Positions 42,539 to 51,921 of a DNA stretch of 64,000 nt are shown here, piece after piece; position 1 is the stretch's first letter; the number at the start of each line of letters is the position of its first letter. A program made the translations under genes and the position numbers. The stretch is from NCBI RefSeq assembly GCF_011059185.1, contig NZ_JAALFE010000001.1, positions 62,001-126,000 on the forward strand. The letters run 5' to 3'. Below the pieces are notes generated by a model, which had not been told where the DNA came from, did not search any database, and saw only the letters and a list, made by a program, of their open reading frames with translations. Origin of the DNA: Paragemmobacter kunshanensis (GTDB lineage Bacteria > Pseudomonadota > Alphaproteobacteria > Rhodobacterales > Rhodobacteraceae).

Positions 42539-45034
42539 ATGGCAGTGAAGACCGACACCCCGCTTGCGGCCCTGTCCCGCCCCCTGCGCCTGACGCTGCT
42601 GGGGATGTGGGCGGAACGGCTGACGCGGGCCTTCTGGCCGCTCTGGACGGTGGTGCTGACGGGCCTGTCGGCGGCGGCCTTCGGGCTGCAAGATCATCTC
42701 CCGCTCGAGGCGGCCTGGGCCGCCCTTGTCGGCCTGGCACTGGCCCTGGTCTGGACGCTGTGGCGCGGCCTGCGCGGCTTTCGCGCCCCCAGCCGGGCTG
42801 AGGCGCTGATCCGGCTGGATTCCCGCCTGCCGGGCCAGCCCATCGCCGCGCTGACCGATAGCCAGGCCATCGGCGGCGACGATCCCGCCTCGCTGGCCGT
42901 CTGGCAGGCGCATCGCGCCCGCATGGCCGCCCGCGCCGCAAAGGCCCGCGCGGTGGAGCCGGATCTGAAACTTTCCCGGCGCGATCCCTATGCCCTGCGC
43001 TATGTCGCGCTGACGGCCTTCGTCATGGCGCTGCTCTTCGGGTCGATCTGGCGCGTCGCCTCGGTCCAGGCGCTGGCCCCCGGCGCGGGCAACGAACTGG
43101 CCGCCGGTCCCGCCTGGGAAGGCTGGGCGCAGCCCCCCGCCCATACCGGCAAGCCCTCGCTCTACATGAACGACATTGCCGAGGGGCGGCTGGAACTGCC
43201 CGCAGGCACCCGCCTGCAATTCCGCCTTTACGGCGAGGTGGGCGATATGACGCTGGCCGAAACCGTCTCGGGCCGCACCGATGTTCCGGCCGCATCGGAA
43301 ACCGTGCATGACTTCACCCTGAACCGCGCGGGCGAGGTGGCCATCGCGGGCCCCGGCGGGCGGACATGGACGCTGTCCGTCCTGCCCGACCTGGCCCCCA
43401 CCGTCACCCCGGGCGACAGCGCCGCGCGCGAAGGCGATGGCCGCTTCACCATGGATTTCTCGGCGCGCGACGATTACGGCATCGCCGCGGGGCAGGTCTC
43501 CATCGCGCTGGATCTGGATGCCGTCGAACGCAGCTACGGCCTGACGATGGATCCCGAACCGCGCGAGGCGGTGGTGCTGGATCTGCCCATGCCGATGACG
43601 GGCAACCGCGCCGACTTCACCGAAACCCTGATCGACGACCTGTCCGAACATCCCTTCGCCAACCTGCCCGTGACCATGCGCTTTTCCGTCACCGATGCAG
43701 CGGGCCAGCAGGGCGTGGCAGACCCCGTGCATCTGATCCTGCCCGGGCGGCGCTTCTTCGATCCGCTGGCCGCCGCCCTGATCGAGATGCGGCGCGATCT
43801 TCTGTGGAACCGCGCCAATGCCCCCCGGACGGCGCAGATCCTGAAGGCCGTCACCCATCGCCCCGAAGACCTGATCCGCAACGAACGCGCCTATCTGCGC
43901 CTGCGCGTGCTGATGCGCGATCTCGATGCGCAGAAGGCCAGCCTCTCGCCCGAGGCGCGCGATGCCACCGCCGCCGAATTGTGGGAAATCGCGCTTCTGG
44001 TGGAAGAGGGCGATCTGGCATCGGCCATGGAACGCCTGCGCCGCGCGCAGGACCGGCTGGATGAGGCGATCCGCAACGGCGCCGAACAGGGCGAGATCGA
44101 CGAATTGATGCAGGAGCTGCGTCAGGCCCTGAACGACTACATGCGCGAACTGGCCGAAGAGGCCGAGCGCAACCCCGACAGCCAGCTTTCCCAGAACATG
44201 GAAGGCATGCAGATGTCGGGCGACCAGCTTCAGCAGATGCTGGAGGAATTGCAGCGCCTGATGGAAGAGGGCCGCATGGCCGAGGCGCAGGAACTGATGG
44301 AAATGCTGCGCCAGCTGATGGAGAACATGCAGGTCGTCCAGGGCGAGGGGCAGGGTCAGGGCCAGGGTGGCCCCGGCCAGCAGGCGATGCGCGACTTGCA
44401 GGATACGCTGCGTGGCCAGCAGGGCCTGTCGGACGAGGCCTTCCGCGATCTGCAGGATGGCGAGGAAGGCAATGAAGGCCAGCGCCCCGGCCAGCAGCAG
44501 GGCGAAGGCGAGGGCGAGGGCGAAGGTCAGGGCCGCAGCCTTGCCGAACGCCAGCAGGAGCTGCGCGACAGGCTGGGCCAGTTGCAGGGCAACCCCCTGC
44601 CCGGCGATGGCACCGAACGCGGCGAGGAAGGCCGCCGCCAGCTGGATCGCGCGGGCCGCGCCATGGAAGAGGCCGAAGAGGCGCTGCGCAACGGCGATCT
44701 GCCCGGCGCGCTGGACCGCCAGGCCGAGGCGATGGAAGCCATGCGCGACGGGATGCAGCAATTCGGCGAGGCGCTGGCCGAAAACCAGCAGCAGCAGGGC
44801 AATGCCGAACAGGGGCAGGAATTCGGCCAGGCCGATCCCAATGGCCAGCGCGATCCGCTGGGCCGCGAACCCGGCAATTCCGCCCGCATCGGATCGGACA
44901 GGAACATGCTTCAGGGCGAGGATGTCTATCGCCGCGCGCAGGATCTGCTGGATGAAATCCGCCGCCGCTCGGGCGATCAGGCCCGCCCCGAAGGCGAACG
45001 CGATTACCTGCGCCGCCTGCTGGATATGTTCTGA
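42539..45034 (+). CDS. TIGR02302 / DUF4175 family membrane protein
   Basis: 831 residues. Three hydrophobic segments lie in the N-terminal 170 residues (for example AFWPLWTVVLTGLSAAAFGL and YVALTAFVMALLFGSIW), followed by a periplasmic beta-rich region. A long helical, Gln/Glu/Met-rich part runs from about residue 500, with low-complexity runs such as GEGEGEGEGQG. The C-terminus (GEDVYRRAQDLLDEIRRRSG) is conserved in TIGR02302. The family is alphaproteobacterial and uncharacterised. Strong Q/E/G repetition suggests an extended, flexible domain. It starts 43 bases after lysA. Confidence 0.88.
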   Translation: MAVKTDTPLAALSRPLRLTLLGMWAERLTRAFWPLWTVVLTGLSAAAFGLQDHLPLEAAWAALVGLALALVWTLWRGLRGFRAPSRAEALIRLDSRLPGQPIAALTDSQAIGGDDPASLAVWQAHRARMAARAAKARAVEPDLKLSRRDPYALRYVALTAFVMALLFGSIWRVASVQALAPGAGNELAAGPAWEGWAQPPAHTGKPSLYMNDIAEGRLELPAGTRLQFRLYGEVGDMTLAETVSGRTDVPAASETVHDFTLNRAGEVAIAGPGGRTWTLSVLPDLAPTVTPGDSAAREGDGRFTMDFSARDDYGIAAGQVSIALDLDAVERSYGLTMDPEPREAVVLDLPMPMTGNRADFTETLIDDLSEHPFANLPVTMRFSVTDAAGQQGVADPVHLILPGRRFFDPLAAALIEMRRDLLWNRANAPRTAQILKAVTHRPEDLIRNERAYLRLRVLMRDLDAQKASLSPEARDATAAELWEIALLVEEGDLASAMERLRRAQDRLDEAIRNGAEQGEIDELMQELRQALNDYMRELAEEAERNPDSQLSQNMEGMQMSGDQLQQMLEELQRLMEEGRMAEAQELMEMLRQLMENMQVVQGEGQGQGQGGPGQQAMRDLQDTLRGQQGLSDEAFRDLQDGEEGNEGQRPGQQQGEGEGEGEGQGRSLAERQQELRDRLGQLQGNPLPGDGTERGEEGRRQLDRAGRAMEEAEEALRNGDLPGALDRQAEAMEAMRDGMQQFGEALAENQQQQGNAEQGQEFGQADPNGQRDPLGREPGNSARIGSDRNMLQGEDVYRRAQDLLDEIRRRSGDQARPEGERDYLRRLLDMF

Positions 45035-45072
45035 ACGCAAAGGCCCGACGCCGGGCCGGGCCGGGGGCCGGA

Positions 45073-45918
45073 TCAGCTGCCGCTGGTCTCCTGGCTCGAC
45101 AGGCCACGCAGGGACTCTGTCGCCGCGCGCATCGTGGCATCCAGCCACAGCCGCGCCGCATCCACCGCCCCGACATAGGCCTGAACCGGCCCGTCCAGCG
45201 CAGGCACCATCGCCGCGATCCGGGGGGCGGAAACATAGGCGGCCAGCCCGATCACCGCGATCACCATCGCCACCGCAAAGCCCCGGCGAAAGCCGCGCGC
45301 ATTGTCGGTCGCGATCTGGTCATCGGATCTTTCCTCCCCGTCCTGCGGGCTTTCGGCCTTGAGCGAGGAATTGATCTCCTCGATGTCGGGCAGAAGATCG
45401 CGCCGCGCGGGCGGCTTGGGCGGCACGGCGGGCGGCGCATCGGGATCAATCCCCTTCAACTGCGCGATCCGCCGGGCGACCGCACCCATCCCCGCCCCGG
45501 CTGCCGCCGCTGTTGCCGCTGTTGCCGCCGTGGCGGCAGGGGCCGCCGATGCGGGCGGCAGGCCCAGATCCGGCTGCGTCTCGATCGGGGCCGCTTCGGC
45601 CTTGCGGGCGGCGGCCTCGCGTTCGGCCTCTTCGCGCAGGATTGCCAGAAGGTTCTCATCCACGCTGCGACGGGGGGCCTCGGCCGCGGGGGCAGGCGCA
45701 GGCAGCTCCGCGTCCTGCTCGTCCGGGATCACGGGATCGGCCATGGCCCCTTCGCCCCCGAACAGTTCATCCTCCTGCTCCAGGGCAAGCTCGATCTCGG
45801 GCGGCAGTTGGAACCAGGCATGTCCGCAATTGGAACATTGGACATCGCGCCCCATATCGGGGATCGCCGCGTCGTCCACCTCGTACTCGGCCTCGCAATT
45901 CGGACAGATCAGCCGCAT
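45073..45918 (-). CDS. Zinc-ribbon (MJ0042-type) membrane protein
   Basis: 281 residues. The N-terminal zinc ribbon has two CxxC knuckles (CPNCEAEYEVDDAAIPDMGR, then VQCSNCGHAWFQ). An acidic and Ala-rich linker of about 150 residues precedes one transmembrane helix (about residues 218-236, FAVAMVIAVIGLAAYVSAP), leaving a short C-terminal part. The ribbon is therefore cytoplasmic and the end periplasmic. Function unknown. It is convergent with the TIGR02302 gene and divergent from ftsE. Confidence 0.82.
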   Translation of the reverse strand: MRLICPNCEAEYEVDDAAIPDMGRDVQCSNCGHAWFQLPPEIELALEQEDELFGGEGAMADPVIPDEQDAELPAPAPAAEAPRRSVDENLLAILREEAEREAAARKAEAAPIETQPDLGLPPASAAPAATAATAATAAAAGAGMGAVARRIAQLKGIDPDAPPAVPPKPPARRDLLPDIEEINSSLKAESPQDGEERSDDQIATDNARGFRRGFAVAMVIAVIGLAAYVSAPRIAAMVPALDGPVQAYVGAVDAARLWLDATMRAATESLRGLSSQETSGS

Positions 45919-46084
45919 TCGCTACTTCCCCAATTCCCCTTCGGCCGCAGACACACCATCCCCCGCGACCGTCACCGCAGGATTACACCATCCTGCAAGG
46001 TCCACAACCGGCACCCGCCCCCGATTGCAACCGTCTCCACCTTGGGCAATGCTGCCCCTGCAAGCAAGGGGCTGTGAAACACAA

Positions 46085-46756
46085 GTGATCGCGTTCGACA
46101 ATGTCGCCTACAATTATGGCGGAGGAGAACTTCTTTCCGAAGTCAGCCTGCGCCTTGCGCCGGGCTCCTTCCACTTCCTCACCGGCCCCTCCGGCGCGGG
46201 CAAGACCACCTTCCTCAAGCTCGCCTATGCCGAGCTTCTGCCCACCGCAGGCCGCGTCACGATCTTCGACCGCGAGGTGCGCGGCCTGACGCGCGATGAT
46301 GTGGCCCTGACCCGCCGCCGCATCGGCGTGGTGCATCAGGATGTGCAATTCCTCGATCACCTGCCGCTGGCGGCCAATGTCGCCATGCCGCTGATGGTGT
46401 CGGGCCGGACAGGCGATCCGCGCGATCTGACGGATCTCCTGCAATGGGTGGGCCTGGGCCAGTTGGGCGATGCCCTGCCGCCGCAGCTTTCGGGCGGCGA
46501 AAGGCAGCGCGCCGCGCTGGCGCGGGCGGTGATCATGGGGCCGGATGTGATCCTCGCCGATGAACCCACCGGCAACCTCGACTGGGAGATGTCGCTGCGC
46601 CTTCTGACGCTGCTGGTGGAGTTGAACAAGATGGGCAAGACGATCCTTGTCGCCACCCATGACCTGAACCTGATCCGCACCGCCAAGAACCAGGTCGCCG
46701 CCCGCGTGCTGCGCATCCGCAACCGCCGTATCCAGCTTGCGGGGGCCGACCTGTGA
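46085..46756 (+). CDS. ftsE: Cell division ATP-binding protein FtsE
   Basis: 223 residues, starting at GTG 46085 (VIAFDNVAYNYGGG); no ATG fits without truncating the first strand. ABC ATPase that with FtsX regulates septal peptidoglycan hydrolysis. Walker A LTGPSGAGKTTFLKL, signature LSGGERQRAALARA, Walker B VILADEPTGNLD, and the switch histidine in VATHDLNL. The stop overlaps the ftsX start. Confidence 0.95.
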   Translation: MIAFDNVAYNYGGGELLSEVSLRLAPGSFHFLTGPSGAGKTTFLKLAYAELLPTAGRVTIFDREVRGLTRDDVALTRRRIGVVHQDVQFLDHLPLAANVAMPLMVSGRTGDPRDLTDLLQWVGLGQLGDALPPQLSGGERQRAALARAVIMGPDVILADEPTGNLDWEMSLRLLTLLVELNKMGKTILVATHDLNLIRTAKNQVAARVLRIRNRRIQLAGADL

Positions 46757-47649
46757 TCCGTCGCCTGCGCCTTCTCGTCACCCCCGACCGGCAGGCCGAC
46801 CGCGTGGTTCCGCCCTCGGGCCATTCCGCCTGGCTCACGGGCTTCACCGCCGGGGCGATGACCTTCCTCGCCGTCTTCGCGCTGGCGCTGTCGCTGGCCT
46901 CGGGGCGGCTGGCAGATCGCTGGGCCGATGCGCTGGCCCGCACGGCCACCGTGCGCATCTCGGCCCCGGCCGAACAGATGGAAATCCAGACCGCCGCCGT
47001 CCTCGCAGTGCTGTCCACCACCCCCGGCATCGCAAGCGCCCGCGCCCTGACGCCCGATGAACAGAAGGCCCTTCTCGCGCCCTGGTTCGGCCCCGACCTG
47101 CCGCTCGATGCCCTGCCGCTCCCGCAACTGATCGAGGTGACAGAGGCCCCCGAAGGCTATGATGGCGAAGGCCTGCGCCAGCGCCTGATGGCCGAGGCCC
47201 CGGGCGCCGTGCTGGACGATCACAGCCGCTGGCGCCGCCCGCTGGCCACGGCGGCGGCGCGGCTCAATCTGCTGGGGGGGCTGTCGCTCCTGCTGATCGG
47301 GGCGACGATGGCCGCGATGATCACGCTGGCCGCCAATGCCTCGCTTGCCGCCAATGCGCAGGTGATCCGCGTGCTGCGGATCGTGGGCGCGCAGGACGAT
47401 TACATCGCCGCCGCCTTCGTGCGCCGCTTCACCCTGCGCGCGCTGGCCGGATCGGGCATCGGGGCGCTGGCGGGGCTGATCGGCGTGGCCCTGCTGCCCC
47501 CGGTGGACGAGGCGGGCGGTTTCCTGACGGGGCTCGGCTTTCAGGGGGCTGGATGGCTGCTGCCGCTTCTGCTACCCCCGATCGCTGCGGCGGTGGCGCT
47601 GCTTGCCACACGCGCCGCCGCGTTCAGAAAGCTTCGGGAACTGCCATGA
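46753..47649 (+). CDS. ftsX: Cell division protein FtsX
   Basis: 298 residues, four transmembrane segments: FTAGAMTFLAVFALALSLAS, then LSLLLIGATMAAMITLAANA, LAGSGIGALAGLIGVALLPP and LLPLLLPPIAAAVALLATRA. The extracytoplasmic loop between TM1 and TM2 would contact hydrolase activators. Overlaps ftsE and plsC by four bases each, so the three are translationally coupled. Confidence 0.94.
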   Translation: MIRRLRLLVTPDRQADRVVPPSGHSAWLTGFTAGAMTFLAVFALALSLASGRLADRWADALARTATVRISAPAEQMEIQTAAVLAVLSTTPGIASARALTPDEQKALLAPWFGPDLPLDALPLPQLIEVTEAPEGYDGEGLRQRLMAEAPGAVLDDHSRWRRPLATAAARLNLLGGLSLLLIGATMAAMITLAANASLAANAQVIRVLRIVGAQDDYIAAAFVRRFTLRALAGSGIGALAGLIGVALLPPVDEAGGFLTGLGFQGAGWLLPLLLPPIAAAVALLATRAAAFRKLRELP

Positions 47650-48386
47650 CCTATGCATTGCGCTGGCTGATATCGCTTCTGTTCATCGGACAGATGTATC
47701 TTGCCATGCTTGTCTTCGCGCTGGCCTATGGCCCCTATGCCCTGATCAGCCGCAACGGGGCCTGGGCCGGGATCCATGCCTATTGCCGCTGGGTGCGGCT
47801 GACGGCGCGCTGGATGGTGGGCCTGCGCTCGGAAATCCGCGGGACAGTGCCGGTGGGCGAGGTGCTGATCGCCTCGAAACACCAAAGCTTCTTCGACATC
47901 ATCCTGATCTGCTCGGTCGTGCCGCGCCCGAAATTCATCATGAAAAAGGAACTGCGCTGGACGCCGCTTCTGGGCTTCTACGCCTGGCGGATCGGCTGCA
48001 TCCCGGTCGATCGCGGCAAGAAGGGCCGCGCGATTGCCGAGATGCGCAAGGCCGTCGCCGAAGGCGCGCGCATTCCGGGCCAGCTGATCATCTATCCGCA
48101 GGGCACCCGCGTGGCCCCCGGCGCGCCCCTGCCCTACAAGGTGGGAACCGGCCTGCTTTATCAGCAGATGCAGCAGCCCTGCATCCCGGCGGCCACCAAT
48201 GTGGGCGTGTTCTGGCCGCGCCACGGCATCTATCGCAAGCCGGGGCTGGCGGTGGTGGAATTCCTGCCCGCCATCCAGCCCGGCCGCTCTGTCGCCGATT
48301 TCATGGCCGAGGTGGAACGCGTGATCGAAACCGCCTCTGACGCGCTGATGGCCGAGGCGGGCTTTACCTATCCCAGGCCCGCCTGA
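47646..48386 (+). CDS. plsC: 1-acyl-sn-glycerol-3-phosphate acyltransferase
   Basis: 246 residues from the ATG at 47646. Makes phosphatidic acid from lysophosphatidic acid at the inner membrane. The HX4D catalytic motif is SKHQSFFDIILI and the glycerophosphate-binding motif is IIYPQGTRVAPG. The N-terminal hydrophobic segment (WLISLLFIGQMYLAMLVFAL) anchors it. Start overlaps the ftsX stop, linking phospholipid synthesis to the division genes. Confidence 0.95.
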   Translation: MTYALRWLISLLFIGQMYLAMLVFALAYGPYALISRNGAWAGIHAYCRWVRLTARWMVGLRSEIRGTVPVGEVLIASKHQSFFDIILICSVVPRPKFIMKKELRWTPLLGFYAWRIGCIPVDRGKKGRAIAEMRKAVAEGARIPGQLIIYPQGTRVAPGAPLPYKVGTGLLYQQMQQPCIPAATNVGVFWPRHGIYRKPGLAVVEFLPAIQPGRSVADFMAEVERVIETASDALMAEAGFTYPRPA

Positions 48387-48421
48387 CACCGCGCCCGACA
48401 GGCGCAAGCGGAGGAACCGGA

Positions 48422-49024
48422 ATGGACCGCATCACCACGCTCGAGGCGCTGCACGCCCTTTACGGCACCCCGGCCGATCCCGCCCTGCGCAAGGTCGTGG
48501 ATCGCCTGATCCCCAGCTATCGCGCAGTGCTGGAGCGCAGCCGGTTCTGCATCCTCACGACCGTCGGCCCCGAAGGCACCGATGGCAGCCCGCGCGGCGA
48601 TGACGGCCCAGTCGTCACCGTGCTGGATGACCGCACCCTCGCCCTGCCCGACTGGAAGGGCAATGAACGGATCGACAGCCTGCGCAACATCGTCCGCGAC
48701 GGGCGGGTCAGCCTGTGTTTCCTGATCCCGGGCTGGAAGAACCTGATGCGCGTCAACGGCACCGCCGCGCTGACCGCGGATCCCGCCCTGCGCGCAAGCT
48801 TCGACAGGAACGGGGTGCTGCCGCGCACGGTGATCGTCATTTCGGTGGCCGAGGTCTATTCCCAATGCGCCCGCGCCGTGGTGCGGGCGGGGCTCTGGAC
48901 GGCAGGGGACCAGTCGGCAGGCCTGCCGACAACGGGCCAGATGCTGGCGGATGCCACGGCGGGCGGGATCGACGCCACGGAATATGACACAGCCTCGGCG
49001 AAACGCGCCGGGTCGATCTGGTAG
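48422..49024 (+). CDS. Pyridoxamine-phosphate-oxidase-fold flavin protein
   Basis: 200 residues. The split-barrel FMN-binding fold shows in SRFCILTTVGPEGTDGSPRG, LALPDWKGNERIDSLRNIV and VSLCFLIPGWKNLMRVNG. It resembles the PPOX-class probable FMN-dependent family (DR_2398-like), not PdxH. The substrate is unknown; relatives act on small flavin-reduced compounds. A G/C-rich inverted repeat follows and probably ends this gene and the convergent regulator. Confidence 0.82.
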   Translation: MDRITTLEALHALYGTPADPALRKVVDRLIPSYRAVLERSRFCILTTVGPEGTDGSPRGDDGPVVTVLDDRTLALPDWKGNERIDSLRNIVRDGRVSLCFLIPGWKNLMRVNGTAALTADPALRASFDRNGVLPRTVIVISVAEVYSQCARAVVRAGLWTAGDQSAGLPTTGQMLADATAGGIDATEYDTASAKRAGSIW

Positions 49025-49051
49025 CCCCCACCGCTCCGCGCCGAACAAACC

Positions 49052-49132
49052 CACCCCTCCCCCAACCCCTCCCCGCCCTGCGGAGAGGGGAGCCACTCCC
49101 TCCCCCGGAACGGGGGGAGGGTCGGGGAGGGG
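49052..49132. repeat. C-rich/G-rich long inverted repeat between convergent genes
   Basis: A tract of CCCCTCCCCC blocks followed by GGGGAGGG blocks forms nested hairpins, for example CTCCCC...GGGGAG (about 49069-49092) and CCCTCCCCC-GGAAC-GGGGGGAGGG (from about 49097). It lies between the oxidase gene and the convergent regulator, and is probably a bidirectional terminator or dispersed palindrome. Confidence 0.6.
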
Positions 49133-49141
49133 GGGCTTGCG

Positions 49142-50539
49142 CTACACCTCGAACCGGGTCGCGCCCCGGCGCTTTTCATCCACCGGCTGCGACAGGACCA
49201 CCGCCTGATAGGCCCGCTGGTCGCAGCCCGATCGCGGGCAGATGCGGCAGTTGATGCCCACCGGCGTCATCCGCGCGCCGGTCACGGAAAACGCCTCGGC
49301 ATAGCCGATCTCGGCGGCATGTTCGATGGCGCAGCCCATCGCCACGGCCAGACGGTTGTCCTGCGCATGGCGCGCCCATGTCGGGCGGTCCACCGTGCGG
49401 GCAAAGACAAAGAACTGCGACCGATCCGGCATTTCCACGAATTGCGGCACGATCCGCCCCGGCGTGCGGAAGGATGTATGCACATCCAGCCGCGGGCAGG
49501 CCCCGCCATGTTCGGCCAGATGGAACCCCGTCGCGTTGAACCGCTTGGTCACGTTGCCGCCCTTGTCGATGCGCATGAAGAAGAAGGGCACCCCCTGCGC
49601 CCCTTCGCGCTGCAGCGTCGTCGCGCGATGGCAGGCCTGTTCGAATGACACGCCAAAGCGCGTGGCGATATGGTCCAGATCGTATTTCGTCGCCCGCGCC
49701 TCGGCCAGGAAGGCATCATAGGGCATCAGCACGGCCGCCGCGAAATAGTTGGCCAGTTCCACCCGCAGCCGCGCCACCCCGCGCGGATCGGTGATCCCCG
49801 ACCGCGCCGCCAGATTGTCCAGAAGCGCGCGCTGTTCCAGCAATCCGCACATATGCACCAGCTGGAAGATGCGGTTGGTGTGATCCAGCGCCTCGGACAG
49901 CAGGATCTCGCGCCGCGCCTCGTCATATTGCCGCAGCGTGCCGGGCAGATCCTCCACCCGCACGAGGCGCACCGTCACCCCCACCCCCTCGCGCAGGCGG
50001 CGCTTCAGGGCGACATAGGTCTCGTCCGGCTCCACCGTCGCGCCCGCCCAGAACCCCTCGGCCGCCTCTTCCAGATCGCGAAAGTGATTCCGGTGCTTGC
50101 GGAACTCGTTGTGAACCGCCGCCTCGGGCGTGGCCAGGATCTGCGGCGCCTCGCCCTCGGTCAGTGACAAAAGCTGATCCGTCGCCGCCTGATAGGCGCT
50201 GTGCAGCCGCAGAAAGGCCTGCACCAGCCCAGGCGCATGCACCATCGAGGCGCGCAATTGTGTAAGGTCGGGCTTCACCTCGGCGAAAAGCGGGTCCTGC
50301 ATCACCGCCCGCAGATCGGCCAGCTGGCTGGTGCCATCCTCTTCCGCGATCTCGCGCCAGTCGACGCCATAAACCTCGAACATCCGCAAAAGGACCGAGA
50401 CGGAGACCGATCTTTCGTTGTTTTCCAGCAGGTTGACATAGGAAGGGCTGATGCCCAGCGCCTTGGCCATCTGGCCCTGCGTCTCGCCCCGCTCCAGCCG
50501 CAACCGCCGCATATGCGGCCCGATGAACGTCTTCTGCAT
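49142..50539 (-). CDS. Short-chain acyl regulator of the ScfR/RamB/PccR family
   Basis: 465 residues from the ATG at 50539. N-terminal XRE-type helix-turn-helix (about residues 8-62: RLRLERGETQGQMAKALGIS, then PSYVNLLENNERSVS). The middle is an IrrE-like domain. The C-terminal domain has cysteines INCRICPRSGCDQRAY that may bind metal. Relatives (RamB, PccR, MccR) control acetate, glyoxylate and propionyl-CoA genes by sensing acyl-CoA. It is divergent from sgaA-mcl-mtkAB and is their likely regulator; this is inferred from position. Confidence 0.88.
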   Translation of the reverse strand: MQKTFIGPHMRRLRLERGETQGQMAKALGISPSYVNLLENNERSVSVSVLLRMFEVYGVDWREIAEEDGTSQLADLRAVMQDPLFAEVKPDLTQLRASMVHAPGLVQAFLRLHSAYQAATDQLLSLTEGEAPQILATPEAAVHNEFRKHRNHFRDLEEAAEGFWAGATVEPDETYVALKRRLREGVGVTVRLVRVEDLPGTLRQYDEARREILLSEALDHTNRIFQLVHMCGLLEQRALLDNLAARSGITDPRGVARLRVELANYFAAAVLMPYDAFLAEARATKYDLDHIATRFGVSFEQACHRATTLQREGAQGVPFFFMRIDKGGNVTKRFNATGFHLAEHGGACPRLDVHTSFRTPGRIVPQFVEMPDRSQFFVFARTVDRPTWARHAQDNRLAVAMGCAIEHAAEIGYAEAFSVTGARMTPVGINCRICPRSGCDQRAYQAVVLSQPVDEKRRGATRFEV

Positions 50540-50569
50540 ACCGCCGCACACAATTTGGGTTTCGTCATC

Positions 50570-50601
50570 TTTACAATATTACATTATTCACACTCTGTAA
50601 A
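50570..50601. promoter_or_regulatory. Candidate operator between regulator and serine-cycle operon
   Basis: The inverted repeat TTTACA (50570-50575) / TGTAAA (50596-50601) lies in a short AT-rich patch of the divergent promoter region. RamB/PccR-type regulators bind paired AT-rich half-sites, so this is a plausible but unproven site. Confidence 0.35.
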
Positions 50602-50685
50602 TTCTCGCATTCACAGCAGGACGCGCTTTCATTTTGCACAAGCCCGCCCCGGTGGCATGGAAGGATCAATGAACGGGAGGACGCC

Positions 50686-51906
50686 ATGAAAACCGGAACG
50701 CAGCACCTTTACATCCCCGGCCCCACCAATGTGCCCGAGGCCGTGCGCCAGGCCATGATCGTGCCGATGCAGGATCACCGCGCCCCGGATTTCGGCGACC
50801 TGACGTTGGGCCTCTTCGCCGATCTGAAAAAGGTTTTCAAAACCGAAACCGGCACCGTGATGATGTTCCCCGGTTCCGGCACCGGCTGCTGGGAAGCGGC
50901 GATCACCAACACGCTGAACCCCGGCGACAAGGTGCTGATGGCGCGGCACGGGCAGTTCTCGCTGCTCTGGGCCGACATGGCGGTGAAGCTGGGCCTCGAT
51001 GTGGAGATCGTCGATCTCGCCTGGGGGGCCGGCGCGCCCGCCAATGAATTCGCCCGCATCCTGGGCAATGATCGCCATGGCAAGATCAAGGCCGTCTTCG
51101 TGACGCATAACGAAACTGCGACCGGCGTCACCTCGGACGTGGCGCTTGTCCGCCGCGCGCTGGACGAGTCGTTCCACGATGCGCTGCTGTTCGTCGATGG
51201 CGTCTCCTCCATCGGCTCCATCGACTTCCGCATGGATGAATGGGGCGTCGATCTGGCCGTCACCGGCAGCCAGAAGGGCTTCATGCTGCCCGCGGGTCTG
51301 GGGATGCTGGGCGTCTCGGCCAAGGCGATGGCGGCGGCGGAAGGCGCGAAGATGCGCCGCGCCTATTTCGATTTCACCGACATGGCCCGCGCCAATGCCA
51401 CCGGCTATTTCCCCTATACCCCGCCCGTGCCGCTGTTCCACGGCCTGCGCCGCGCGCTGGACCGGATGCTGGACGAAGGGATGGAGAACATCTTCGCCCG
51501 CCACCGCCGCCTCGCCTCGGGTGTGCGCAATGCGGTTGCCGCCTGGGGGATGGACCTCGCCGCCGAACACCCCTCGCTCTACTCCGACACGGTCAGCGCG
51601 ATCCGCGTGCCGCAGGGCGTGGATGCCCGCGACGTGATCCGCATCGCCTATGATCGCTACAACTGTTCCTTCGGCGCCGGCCTCGGCCCGCTGAACGGCA
51701 AGGTCTTCCGCATCGGCCATCTGGGCGATCTGAACGAAGGCATGTGCCTTTCCGCCATCTCGCTGGCCGAGCTTTGCCTCGCCGCCGCGGGCGCGCAGAT
51801 CCGCTTCGGATCGGGCGTCGCCGCCGCGCAGGAAATCTATGCCGAACCCGCCGCCCGCGCCGTGCAGCGCAGCACCCGCGCCGCCGCCCGCATCGCCGCC
51901 GAATAA
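50686..51906 (+). CDS. sgaA: Serine-glyoxylate aminotransferase
   Basis: 406 residues, class V PLP aminotransferase. Transfers the amino group of serine to glyoxylate, giving hydroxypyruvate and glycine, a core serine-cycle reaction. The opening HLYIPGPTNVPEAVRQAM is typical, and the PLP lysine is in TGSQKGFMLPAG (about residue 193). The aspartate that holds the PLP nitrogen is in LFVDGVSSIG. First gene of a tight operon with mcl and mtkAB, 16 bases before mcl. Confidence 0.95.
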   Translation: MKTGTQHLYIPGPTNVPEAVRQAMIVPMQDHRAPDFGDLTLGLFADLKKVFKTETGTVMMFPGSGTGCWEAAITNTLNPGDKVLMARHGQFSLLWADMAVKLGLDVEIVDLAWGAGAPANEFARILGNDRHGKIKAVFVTHNETATGVTSDVALVRRALDESFHDALLFVDGVSSIGSIDFRMDEWGVDLAVTGSQKGFMLPAGLGMLGVSAKAMAAAEGAKMRRAYFDFTDMARANATGYFPYTPPVPLFHGLRRALDRMLDEGMENIFARHRRLASGVRNAVAAWGMDLAAEHPSLYSDTVSAIRVPQGVDARDVIRIAYDRYNCSFGAGLGPLNGKVFRIGHLGDLNEGMCLSAISLAELCLAAAGAQIRFGSGVAAAQEIYAEPAARAVQRSTRAAARIAAE

Positions 51907-51921
51907 CACCCAGAGGAAACC

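Noticed and set aside
42512-45148. Open frame of 878 codons on the minus strand
   Set aside because: Antisense to the TIGR02302 gene, low-complexity Leu/Ala/Gln content mirroring the Gln/Glu-rich coding strand; no motif.
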